Part shown: positions 23,108 through 32,784 of the stretch, in pieces
Position numbering within the stretch: the stretch's first letter is position 1
Layout of the letters: each line of letters starts with the position of its first letter
Source of the DNA: Schizophyllum amplum
Taxonomy: Eukaryota; Basidiomycota; Agaricomycetes; Agaricales; Schizophyllaceae
Assembly: GCA_007026445.1 (NCBI GenBank)
Contig: VDMD01000001.1
Coordinates: 3,844,001 to 3,908,000, forward strand
Direction of reading: 5' to 3'
Length of the DNA stretch: 64,000 bases
Notes under the pieces: model-generated
Seen by the model: the letters and a program-made list of their open reading frames with translations, nothing else
Databases searched by the model: none
Told to the model about the DNA's origin: nothing
Translations under genes and position numbers: made by a program

Positions 23108-24736
23108 CTATGTTCCATCCAACCAGCTTTGCACTTCTCCACCATCAAAAGCGTCGTCCGCTGCGCCAAACGAGGGCATAAACGGGGCGTCGCGGTCGGG
23201 CGTTGGCATCAGATGCGAGTCGAACTGGGAGGGGTACGGAGTCGAAGGGCCAGTCACGGATGGATCGCTAGACGAAGAGCTAAGGTGAGTCTGCGCTTTC
23301 GCCATCTTGTACTTGTATTTCAGCTCAAGCTCGGCAAGCTTGTACTTCGCCTTGGCCTCCTTCCGTTTATCCTTACTTTTCAGCTCGGCAATCTTGACGT
23401 CGGCTGCAGCAACTACCTTCACACGGTCCAGTTCGAGACGTGCGCGCTCCGTCTCCTCCTCTGCCAGCCCGATATCCCTAAGCTTCTCCGCAGGCCCGGC
23501 TTTGCCCTTGCCTTGCGGGATGGCGGCAGGCGTCGACTTCCGAGACTTCGGACCCTTGCCGCTGGTCGATAGCTTCGTCTTCTTCGTCGTCGCAGGTGCA
23601 GCTGTTGCCGCGTCCTTCGCCTTGCGCTTGGTCACGGTTGTGGACGTGGGAAGCGACACTTCAGTAGGGAACTCGACATCCGAGTCGCTGTCCGGTGGTA
23701 AGACCGCGATGGGAGGGTGTGCAGTGTTTGGGCTATGGTGCGTGATGATAGTCGTCTCGCGCGGCTCCGAGTGGGCTTCGTCATCCGAGATGCCCTCGGT
23801 TCTGAGCTCGTCTGCATCCGACTGCTCATGATGGCCGTCGTACTCCGCTGGTCCAGGCGATCCGGCTTCAGAAGGTGCGGGGCACTCGTCTGCACTCGAG
23901 GGAGTGCCCAAGTCAGGCTGCTGTGGCTGAAGAGCGCTCATGTCGATAGCAGAGCTGTTGTTGCCAACACCTTGAGGGACGTGGTTGGGGCGCTCGGCGA
24001 TGATGTTCCGTAGTTCCCAGAAGTACGGGCAGTCGGCCATGCAAGCGTCTTGTGAACATCAGTAGGTGTTGCATGTGCAGAGTCATAGCTAACGCACCGT
24101 GCAGGTTCGTGAATCTGTTGGGCTTCGTCGTGTCCACCTCGTCCTTCGAGTGAAGGCCCTCGCCGGTCTTCCCCAGCGTCTCTCGCCACTCGTTCACGGT
24201 TTTGACCATTCTACGAGTGTGTAAGCATACGGACATCAGAGACGATACAGTACGTACTTCCGTAACTTCCCCTTCGTCTTGTTGACCCACTGCTTCCTCT
24301 TCTGCGCGTCGCTGGCGATCGACGGCCATATGGCCTTGTACTCCTCTGATTCCTTCAGAGTACCGTCGATGAGGCCCCAGTATGCAGACTCTTTTGGTAA
24401 GGTGTTCGCGTCTTTCAGCTTTCGGCCTTGCGTAGCCATCTTCGCAGGCGGAAACAGACTGTTTTGGATGGCGGGGTTGTCGCTGATGGTCGTGACGATG
24501 CCTAGCTCCATTCCACGGGTCCAGCTGAAGGTTATCAGCCGTCACATCGACGTGCTATGCCTTTCAACATACCGTGTACGCTCTTTGGGATCGGCCTCCT
24601 GTTCGTCACCACCATCACTCGTGCCACCATCGTCGGCCGGCATGGCCAGTGCGGCTGCCCTTGCCTTCGACACCTTTTTGGGCTTTGGGTCCGTCTTTGT
24701 GGTAGCTTGCGGGGCGGCTGCCTTACGGCCCGCCAT
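23108..24736 (-). CDS. Myb/SANT-like second protein of the PIF/Harbinger element
   Basis: Exons 24573-24736, 24258-24524, 24098-24210 and 23108-24048 encode 494 residues. The N-terminus is Lys/Ala-rich; a trihelix/SANT-like region follows (GMELGIVTTISDNPAIQNSL, then AIWPSIASDAQKRKQWVNKT, VNEWRETLGKTGEGL and DCPYFWELRNIIAERP). A disordered region with KRKAKDAA comes next, then a charged coiled-coil candidate (ADVKIAELKSKDKRKEAKAK, LELKYKYKMAKAQT). PIF/Harbinger elements usually encode such a DNA-binding partner that recruits the transposase to the element ends. It is convergent with the transposase gene. Confidence 0.85.
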
Positions 24737-24921
24737 GGTGTCGTGGTCTGAGCAGAGGATGAAGGCTGAATTATTTTCATGTTCGGATGCCGCACTTTCT
24801 CCTAGTTTACATGTGTTTGTACCAATACCATATGCAGTAATCAAAGGCACTAGCGGAAGGCTCAGGCTCAAACGTTTGAGGATAAAAGGACCAGCTCTAG
24901 TAGCTGGTCCTTTTAAGACAC

Positions 24922-25016
24922 CTGAGGAAACGGTTGAGGAAGCGTTTGAGCCTTCGATGCTCAACCTTTCCTCAACGGTTTCCTCAGCGGATCCTCAACC
25001 CACTTTGACCGTTACT
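24922..25016 (-). repeat. Right terminal inverted repeat of the PIF/Harbinger element
   Basis: Mirror of 20902-20996, with the same internal self-complementarity. Followed by the AAT duplication at 25017-25019. Confidence 0.9.
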
Positions 25017-25256
25017 AATGGTGCGTCGCGATGCCGACAACGCTAGCGCGCGTTATGTAGGTAAGACGAGTGTTCAAGATTCTTCGCGCGCCATCGCTGC
25101 GCATTCAGAATCATTGTTCTTTGAGACAGCGACCCTGAAGTGAGGAGTTCGTGCCAGGAGTTCATGCCGGCAACGCGGAGCAAGCAAGCTTCGTGACGAG
25201 GGGGGTGGTGTCATACGCGAAGTCATCCTTGACGCAGATAATCTCGTGCTTGCAGG

Positions 25257-25263
25257 TATATAA
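25257..25263 (+). promoter_or_regulatory. TATA box of Con-6 gene 3
   Basis: TATATAA 94 nt before the ATG, context GGTATATAACCCAG, matching Con-6 gene 2. A TGACGCAG motif and a CATTGTTC (about 25110) lie upstream. Confidence 0.65.
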
Positions 25264-25350
25264 CCCAGCGGACGAGGGCGGGCATTTCAGCACCAATCTC
25301 TCTTCCACTCGAATACTCATCCACCCACCCCAACAACTTCCATCGCAACC

Positions 25351-25929
25351 ATGTCTCGTACGTCCTTTGTTCCGCTGCGCTATTGATCATACGTTGCTGA
25401 CCATCGCTCGTAGAAGATAAGAACCCCCAGCGCGTCGCCGCCGGTCTCAAGGCCACTATCCACAACCCGCGCGTCAGCGATGAGGCGAAGGAGTCTGCGG
25501 CCGAGCGCCTCCAGAACATGGGCGCCGACTTCGACGAGGCGCCGACGCGCAGTTCTGGTGAATCTGACCCTTTGACTTATCTTGAACGATGTCCTGACGC
25601 CGAACACAGCGCCGCGCAGTGCCGGCACCAAGGTCGGCGCCATCGACGACGACGATGAGGACATCCTCGAGGACCCGCAGAACCCCGACGACATCCCCGA
25701 CGACGACGAGGCGGAGCCGGGCACCCGCGCGACGACTGGCAGATCTACGGGCGGCAGCAGCGGCGGCAAGAACGAGGCAAATGTTATCCGAGGATACAAG
25801 GCGGCGCTGCACAGTGGGTTGTGTCTGAGCTGGCGATAATGGTTACTGACGACCGCATCAGACCCCAACGTCGGAGAGCAGGCCAAGGAGCGTGCTGAGG
25901 CGTACTTGGAGGAGCACGACGCTGCGTAG
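25351..25929 (+). CDS. Con-6 family protein, two-repeat form (paralog 3)
   Basis: Exons 25351-25357 (7 nt: ATGTCTC), 25414-25557, 25610-25813 and 25862-25929 encode 140 residues. Repeat 1 is MSQDKNPQRVAAGLKATIHN...SDEAKESAAERLQNMGAD; repeat 2 is GYKAALHNPNVGEQAKERAE with the tail YLEEHDAA. The linker is very acidic (AIDDDDEDILEDPQNPDDIP). All four exons match gene 2 at 7204 in position and phase, so the two are duplicates. Family function is unknown. Confidence 0.92.
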
Positions 25930-26292
25930 AGTCTAGATGAAGGAACGAAGTCGGAATGTCGTGAATTATCTTGTACTTATATCTGTTGCAAATTGACGGC
26001 GCACATCTTCTTGATTCATCCTCGATGTGAAGACTGAGTGCTCTCCTAGTGATGAGGTCGGACTGCAGTGAATAAGTACGACGCGGCGACGCCTCGCTAG
26101 AGAGCCTCGTCGGAAGTTAGAAGTTCGTAAGTAGCTCAATCAACAAGTCTATCGGCATTTGCCGTCTGTGATGACGTCACTCAGTCTGTCAAGTCGGCGT
26201 CACGAAATTCGTCGGAAAGTCGAGCGCGTTGTTCTTTACCTTGACCTTGTCTTGTTTCCTGCTTCCATAGTCCCCCTCTTTCAAAGTCTTCC
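25930..26292. other. Intergenic region
   Basis: 3' flank of Con-6 gene 3 and presumed promoter of the methyltransferase gene. No TATA box or coding exon is evident. Confidence 0.5.
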
Positions 26293-28073
26293 ATGTCCTT
26301 CAAATTCAACTTTGATCTCGAAGACGCAGACACGAGCGCTTTGGAGAACATGACTCTCGAAGACAAGCCCACGGAGAGCGCCGAGTCCGCAGACCTTGCG
26401 CGTTCCAACCTTGCCGCTTGCACCCGCCATTCTATCGAGAAACTGGTGATTGAATGTTCCTCGCTCTTCTATCGTGGTACTGGGCACAACTACAATCCCC
26501 TCTCCAACGCGTCCACACAGACGCGCCCACCGATCATGGCGCCTTTCGCGAACCACCTCTGGTTCTGATCCATTCGCAACTGACAAACCCTTGCTAGGTC
26601 AGATTGAAACCCTCCCAGACGTAATATCGTACTCGCCCCTCGATATTCCCCTCGCTTCTGGACGAAGCCTGACTCTGGCGCGACGCGACCTTTTCGACGC
26701 GCGCTATCAGCTGATCGCGGAAGCCGATGTTGCTCTTCCCACCGAAGGGTCGACGGGCGAGGGTGACGGTGTGCAGTCGGACCAGACACGTACGCCTGCC
26801 TTCCTCGACGCGCCTTCCGATCTGGTCCCCGGTGTCTACGAGGGCGGGCTGAAGACTTGGGAGTGTAGCTTGGACTTGGTTGACTATCTTGATGGACTGA
26901 AGGAAGCGTCCGAGGGAACAAGCTATGGCTTGGTGGCGAGCAGCGTGTGGGTGGGGAGAAGGGTTCTTGAGGTGCGTGCGCCGACCCGAATTCATCATGA
27001 CTGCCGGCCTGATCGCTTGCGTAGCTTGGTTGCGGTACGGCCGTCCCGTCGCTCTACCTTCTGCACGAAATCTTCAAGGACGAAAGGAAGCCATCGGATG
27101 TCCCCCGTACCAAGATAACTCTCCAGGACTATAACGCGTCCGTCCTCGAGCTCATCACCCTTCCGAACGTGCTCATCGCTTGGTGTAAGTGCTCATCGAA
27201 ATTCAGCATGTTGCGATGCACTGATCAGTATACCCTCAGATCTATCGCCCGCCTCCGCCGCATACCGCGCATCCCCCGATTTCGCGGCGTGTCAGGAAAA
27301 ACCCGAGGCCTCGCAAGGAAAATCCGCTGAGGCTCCTAATCCAGCTCTGTCGTCCATCACCGAAGACGAGGAGTCTGCACAGACAGAGACAGGTTCTCCT
27401 TCTCACTGTCACAATCCTAGTTTTTCTGCTGACTTCCATAATGGCAGATCTTCCCATTTCGCCATCCCCAGCCGATGCGCAGCTTGGCAATCCATCCACC
27501 ACTACGCTTGACGCTACGGTGCCCGGCGATATCCACCTCACGCCAACGCTCAAAGCAGCCTTCTTGACTACCCTTGCAGAGCGCAACATCGAGCTCGAGC
27601 TGGTGTCCGGGAGCTGGGAGGGAATGCTGGGCAAGCGCTCCCAGGCCGGTGAACCCGGCGAGACCACCGTGGACCTCGAACCGTACGACCTAGTGTTGAC
27701 GTCGGAGACCATCTACCGCACGGCGTCCCTGGAAGCGCTCATCGGCGTTATGCGTAGCGCCTGCGGGGCGGGCTCTGGGTCATCAACCTCCTCTGCTGTG
27801 GCACCGTCAGTCGCTGCTGGGTCGTCGTCTGCCGCCGCTGCGTCGTCGCCTGTTGCTGCATCGTCGTCTTCGTCATCGGCGCCGCCATCCAACATCGCGC
27901 CGCTCTCGCTACCGTCGAGCCTCGTTGCGGCGAAGGTCCTCTATTTTGGCGTAGGTGGCGGAGTCCCGGATTTCGTGCGTGCGGTGGAGGAGGGCGGTCT
28001 CGGGCGGGTGGAGACAGTGCTCGAGCGGACGAAGGGCGTAGGGAGGAAGGTGATGCGGGTGGACTGGCAGTGA
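26293..28073 (+). CDS. Protein-histidine N-methyltransferase (METTL18/Hpm1-like)
   Basis: Exons 26293-26445, 26603-26971, 27025-27184, 27240-27392 and 27448-28073 encode 486 residues; all phases close. The N-terminus MSFKFNFDLEDAD is followed by HSIEKL/IETLPDVISYSPLDIP across intron 1. The family signature VYEGGLKTWECSLDLVDYL leads into the SAM-binding motif LELGCGTAVPSLYLLHEI, then ITLQDYNASVLELITLPNVL and YDLVLTSETIYR. Yeast Hpm1 methylates a histidine of ribosomal protein L3, and METTL18 does the same in animals. A Ser/Ala-rich insert (about residues 395-430) lies near the C-terminus, before LYFGVGGGVPDFVRAVEE. The acceptor of intron 1 was chosen to keep the family sequence; an alternative 5' site at 26477 also keeps frame. 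Confidence 0.88.
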
Positions 28074-28467
28074 ACGGGCGTTGCGTGTAGTATAGTGCTC
28101 AATGTATGGATAGAGGAACATGAGTGACGACTCACGGATAGCAGGCGCTGCTTGCAGTTGTTCAGGGTGCCCGATTGACCGATGCAGAAACCAATGGAAT
28201 TTCCCAACACTAAAGGGACGAAAGCGGACAATGTAAGTAACATAGCGGATTATAGATGGTAGCAGTATAGTACTGAGGAGCAATGTGATATCACAGACAT
28301 CAGAAACGAGCAGGCCGGCCAGCAGCCATATCACGGTACGGTACAGGGATCCGGGACAGCAGATAGGTAAAACAAGGGAGAACATGGGCATACAAATCGT
28401 GGGATCGGGCCTTACATGAGAGGATGTACTGGAGAGGTGAGTGTGCGAGGATTGGGGCCGATGAGGC
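28074..28467. other. Convergent intergenic region
   Basis: Between the 3' ends of the methyltransferase and gene B. No gene is supported. Confidence 0.5.
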
Positions 28468-29173
28468 CTACACAAAGAGTTCCACAGCGGTGGAGGCTAC
28501 TGATGCGAGCAAATGAAGGTTCTCCCAATGAAGGTTCTCCTGCCCCTTCAGATGCTCGGCGGCTCGCAGGAGGAGATCAATTCCGGGACTGCTGACCGTA
28601 GCCGGCGCCCCAGCACCAGGATAGATAGTCTTGCTGCTGGACTTGAATGGCATCGCCGTCGCCCTCTGCCTCCATATCGCCTCAAGCTCGGGCGTCCGTG
28701 CAATGAACAGTCCTTCGCCAGGATCGCTCACGTCCTCGGGTCTGCTGCCGCCATGCACGCTATATACGTGCCGCTTGAAGCTGTGGTAGTTAAACCCCCC
28801 ACAGCGCCGGTCCATGGCCCAAGCTCGGCCGCAGAAGCAGCGGACCTGCTCCTCGTTGAACTCCCAGACCGCGCGAGACTTGGAGAGGATGTCAAAGCGG
28901 CCAGGCCCGTCGCGAGTGGTCTGTGAACCTGCCTTGGCGGCGGTGACGCGCTGTGACTTGGAGGTGGAGGTGCGAGCGGCGGGGGGAGTAATATCCGCGA
29001 GGATGGAGTGTTTGGCAGCAGTCTTGGCGGCGCAGGCGCGCTGAGGACGCGTCTTGGGGGACAGGCAAGTGGTGGTCTTGGCCGCGGAGCGTTTTCGGGA
29101 GGATGGTGTCTCGCTGCAGGTGGACTATGAGTGTCAAACAAAGCCAAGATCACAGTGCCACGCACATAGCCAT
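28468..29173 (-). CDS. Small single zinc-finger protein, family member B
   Basis: Exons 29166-29173 (8 nt) and 28468-29113 encode 217 residues; the 52-nt intron is phase 2. The N-terminus is a long basic, Ala/Thr-rich region (MAIETPSSRKRSAAKTTT). The core is ILSKSRAVWEFNEEQVRC, then CFCGRAWAMDRRCGGFNYHS and FKRHVYSVHGG, where the first pair is C-x-C rather than C-x2-C. The C-terminus IYPGAGAPATVSSPGIDLLL and LHLLASVASTAVELFV matches gene A closely. It has the same promoter block as gene A. Probably nuclear; function unknown. Confidence 0.75.
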
Positions 29174-29347
29174 ATTATCAACTTCGATGGAACAGGAGAG
29201 TGCGGCAGAGGTGTGCCAATCAGTGCAGAGACAATGGGGAGAGGAACGAGTAAATGGGTGAGCTGGATGTCGTTGGGATGCTTGGAGGGTTCAGTGGTGA
29301 GTGCTGGGAGGGTGAGACGGGCAAGAACAACGTCCGGAACCGCAAGT
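29174..29347 (-). other. 5' leader of gene B
   Basis: About 175 nt between the TATA box and the ATG, C/T-rich on the coding strand. Confidence 0.4.
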
Positions 29348-29402
29348 CCTTTATACCCTAGTGCCCGGACCCCGCAACGTGTCCGCAAAGCGGAGGCCAG
29401 CC
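29348..29402 (-). promoter_or_regulatory. Shared promoter block and TATA box of gene B
   Basis: On the minus strand: GGCTGGCCTCCGCTTTGCGG, then CACGTTGCGGGGTCCGG, then TATAAAGG (29348-29355). Near-match to gene A at 14503-14555, and related to gene C. Confidence 0.7.
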
Positions 29403-29879
29403 GTCTCATTCGATCTGGTGTTGTCGTCCCTCGGTCATTTCCACATACGACTGTCATTTATGGATGAGTAGAAAGAGATTGATCGAAGATCGCGACATAA
29501 AAGGTAAATCCCAAAATGAACAGTGATGTGATCAATGATCTCCTCGTTTTGCTCCCTTTGTGACCGGACCCGGCGGTAGAGTTCGTGGCAAGAAATGTCG
29601 AGTCTCTGTAATCCTATGGCTGAGCATGAATTGCGTGGGGAGGAGGGCAATAAAGATGGATGATGCTTGAGAGCAGACCGCTATGAGCATACGGGACTGA
29701 GCAGTGTGACTCGGGAACACCGACAGGCCGTTCCGCGGCTCCTTCCCCCACAACGCACTCGGGTTCAATCAGATAGTGCAATTACAATCATTCAGAAATC
29801 AATAAAGTACAGGTAATGAGGGCATGACAGTAGTGCACAAGTAACAAGACGACAACCTGTGTGACGAGACGACAGGTCT
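29403..29879. other. Intergenic region
   Basis: Upstream of gene B and downstream of gene G. No gene is supported. Confidence 0.45.
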
Positions 29880-30400
29880 TCACTCAGAGTCGCTGCTAGA
29901 GTCTGAGTTCCAGTCGGCCTCCGAAAGAGCAAAGCGCTCTCGGTAGCGGGGGACCAAGCGGGGGGCGGTCGGAATAGTATCGGCGGCGACGTAGGCGGGG
30001 GAGACGATGACCACGGGGTCCTCCTCGCTGAACGCGTCGGGCTGGCGCCAGGGTGCGTTGGCAAGTATCTCTTGGGAGAGAATAGGCGGCTTAGACGAGT
30101 TGGTGAGATGCTTAGGGACGATCGCATCCTGCAGAGGAAGTCAGCAGAGGTTGTGAAAGAGAAGCAAGTCGGCACACCTCAATCTTGGCGGCGTCGATTG
30201 AGGGCTCGGCAGCCTCCGCGGCTTTGGAGATCGGCGTCGTGTTCTCCTTGCCGGGCGCTATAGGCGAGGATGCGCTAGCGCAAGGCGCGCCCTTAACCGG
30301 GGTGGTCGGCGCCGCCGGCTTGTCAGCGATGGGCGAGGTTGTACTGGAGAAACTGTCAGGACGCGTCGAGGTCCAACGACGGGTAGACTCACGTGGACAT
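29880..30400 (-). CDS. Small low-complexity protein with KEN motif (gene G)
   Basis: Exons 30393-30400 (8 nt: ATGTCCAC), 30178-30343 and 29880-30128 encode 140 residues; introns are 49 nt each, phases 2 and 0. The N-terminus reads MSTTTSPIADKPAAPTTPVK GAP, then SPIAPGKENTTPIS with a KEN-box-like KENTTP. The C-terminal half is APWRQPDAFSEEDPVVIVSP, VPRYRERFALSEADWN and an acidic Ser tail. Gene F shares the TPVKGAP N-terminal motif, and gene E shares GKEN(I/T)(P/T)P, so the three look related. No known domain. The KEN motif suggests, but does not prove, APC/C-dependent turnover. Confidence 0.65.
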
Positions 30401-30530
30401 TATAGCAGTAGATGGTGGAGTGCGTGGCAATCGTGATGTGGTCGTGGCAGGCAAGAGCGGTCGCAGACGGCTTAGGTGGAAGAGAAAAAGAGAGGCTGAC
30501 CGGGAACAAGGACGCAGCAGCTTTTGTACC

Positions 30531-30540
30531 CCGCCGGCAG
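30531..30540 (-). promoter_or_regulatory. TATA-like box of gene G
   Basis: GGTACAAAAG on the minus strand, about 130 nt upstream of the ATG, in the GGGGTA context also seen at the TATA boxes of genes C, D and F. Confidence 0.45.
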
Positions 30541-30604
30541 TATCCGATACATCACACCCACGATAGAAGAAACGAGCCTGATATGGGCACCGGTGTTCCG
30601 GGGT

Positions 30605-30630
30605 CCCAATCCATAAGTCACGAACAATGG
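30605..30630 (-). promoter_or_regulatory. CGAACAATGG element and CCCAAT...GTCAC block of gene G
   Basis: Plus strand: CCCAATCCATAAGTCAC then CGAACAATGG (30621-30630). Gene F has CCCAATTCCATATAGTCAC then GGACAATGG at about 38704-38741. The block lies about 90-100 nt upstream of the TATA-like box in both genes. Confidence 0.55.
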
Positions 30631-32784
30631 GCCTTCGCGCGTCACAACGGCGAGGCTGTGACCATTTACTTGTCGCCAAGAGCCGCCCGTTGACTCTATT
30701 AATGTTCGTGAGTTGAGTGTTAAAGTATCCTAGACGTAAACTGCATACCGGACAATGTACAGCCAACGTGCACCTGGCTGAGCGCCTGGTCGGGGCGGGC
30801 TGTCAATGACCGTCACAAGAAGGTTCCAGACGCCGATGGTCCGCACAGCAGAGGATACCAAGAGTTACTCTGGGTGCATAGCAGACCTCAAAGAGCGAGA
30901 TTGCGCGCGTCTACACCAACGGTGGATGCATGTGAGCGGGAGCAGGTAGCTTTGACACGTGGGGGATAACGCCGAGATGAGTCTGCACAGCCACATCGAG
31001 TGCGAGATCCGAGATCCAGCCAAGATCTACTACCGTAGCGTGCGTGCTACCTGCAAGTAGCCCGGACAGGGCAGCGCCGCGTGAGCGGGAGCCCGTCGCG
31101 CATTGCTCTGGCTGCTCGCCAAGCTCTGGAGCGAGGAGAAAGCCACAGGACGTATAAGTACTTTACTGCCTGTGCACAACCCTTCACATATGTATCCGGC
31201 TTGCTTCTAAACGCATGGTTCAGTTTAAATCACTATATTCATTTCAGTGAAGTACATACTGTACACATGTCGCGGACCGACAAAGGGATAGTGTAAAACC
31301 CGAACTGAACTAAATGTGCACTTACACGTAGCACGAGGCGGCGATGCATATGAGTAGGCACGTTCAACGTCGACCACGAGTAGGCAGCTCCAAATGGTAT
31401 CGCTGGAAATGCGGAGTGACAATCGGACGACTGTAACGGCAGCGGCAGAAGCAGGACTGGCAGAGCATCCGAGACGTGGTCCCCCCCGGCGCGGTAGTAG
31501 AACGTGCATGTACGCAAGCGCTTTTGCTTACCTTCGGTGACGAACATAACGAATCGTGCAAGCAGACTGGAGCGTCCGCTGAGTGAAGCCCCGAACGATC
31601 GACAGCTGCTTCTGCAGGGCGATGCCGACGAGGTTCTTGAGATAAGTACTTAAGTATTCGCGGGGGTTGGGGCACGAGAACCTACGCTGTTCATTATGGT
31701 TGGTCTGCGCAGAAGTTTGGTCAGAAGAGGTTGGTTTCGAGGTAGTTGAACGGTTGCCAGCGGGAAATATACTGACGCATAGCATGAGCACGAGCTGCGC
31801 GATGAAGACATGGGAGGGGTCCGTAAGACGGCGGAGGGCTATGGGAGGCGGAGACCGAATTGCTGAGGACAGCCCTCCCCCATATTCGTCAGGTCACGTA
31901 TATGTGTATCGCACGACACAGGCAAGGCTTTGATCATCCCAGACGAGAATGTGCAAGCGACGAGGGAAAGGGGGAGACGATAACGCTCGTGTGCTTGATA
32001 CGCGCGTCTGTTCGAATGGAAAGGACGATGCAAGACCATGGAAGATGGAGCGCCATCTTCAGCGTGAGCGCCGACCCTTTTAGACAGCAACATAGTACCT
32101 TCGGAGGCTGCGACCTTTGGAGACTGCAATTTGGAGGTCAGAAAGCAATGCGGAAGCGCCGTCATCGGCCAACGCACCTCGTACGATGCCTGCAGCCACA
32201 TTTGAGCTATGCACACCTTGTTCCGTCACGAGCCAAATCCCATGGGTAAAGTCTGGATGCCTCCATGACAGTCGCGCTGCTCAGCGCGAACAGAGTAGGG
32301 CCGCTCCTTGGGCAACAAAGAGGCGTGGGCTCGTTGAGCTTCGAGGCATGGCGACACAATGAGGGCTAGCAAGCGGCTTTCAGTAGGAGACAGGTTTCCG
32401 AGAGAGCGCGAGATGCAGGAAGACAACCAGCGGCGCAGTTGACGGAGGTCAAAGGGGGGACGGCGGGGGGACGGTTCAAGTCGCATTTGATGTCGATCAG
32501 CGTGGACCCATAAGAACAAAGAGTGACAAGCAGAGCAATATTTGTCCAATTCGCTCATATTGATTTGCAAAAGGTAGCTAGAGGAGGTACAGAGAAATAC
32601 TATTATAATTGAAGGACAACGTAGCGCATCAGAGACAAGTTCAAGTATAGATATGGAGAATCGGCTTGCGAAGAAGATAAACGAGAAGATGTGGACACGA
32701 AAGGGATTATGAGTGAAGAATAAAGTAGAAAGCACAAAAAACACAACGAGTCCCAATTCATACGGAAAAACAGAAGCGCACAGA
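30631..32784. other. Gene-poor region, 2.15 kb
   Basis: No supported coding exon, RNA gene or transposon end was found between gene G and the end of ZF2. Open frames here show neither domain nor splice logic. The part nearest ZF2 (32500-32780) is A-rich on the plus strand, consistent with its T-rich 3' flank. Confidence 0.5.

Larger units (their letters stand above)
20902..25016. mobile_element. Complete PIF/Harbinger-like DNA transposon (4115 bp)
   Basis: Terminal inverted repeats start AGTAACGGTCAAAGTGGGTT at both ends; the first 50 bp are identical and similarity extends to about 95 bp. A 3-bp duplication AAT flanks it (20899-20901 and 25017-25019). It carries two convergent genes, as PIF/Harbinger elements do: a DDE transposase (21132-22977, +) and a Myb/SANT-like protein (23108-24736, -). 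Both read without disruption, so the copy may be autonomous or recently so. The duplication is AAT rather than the usual TTA/TAA. A second partial copy of the terminal motif (GCGGTCAAAGTGGG) lies inside the left end near 21016. Confidence 0.9.

Noticed and set aside
23307..24013. Plus-strand frames over the Myb-like transposon gene
   Set aside because: Antisense to an ORF whose four exons close in phase and carry the expected domain.
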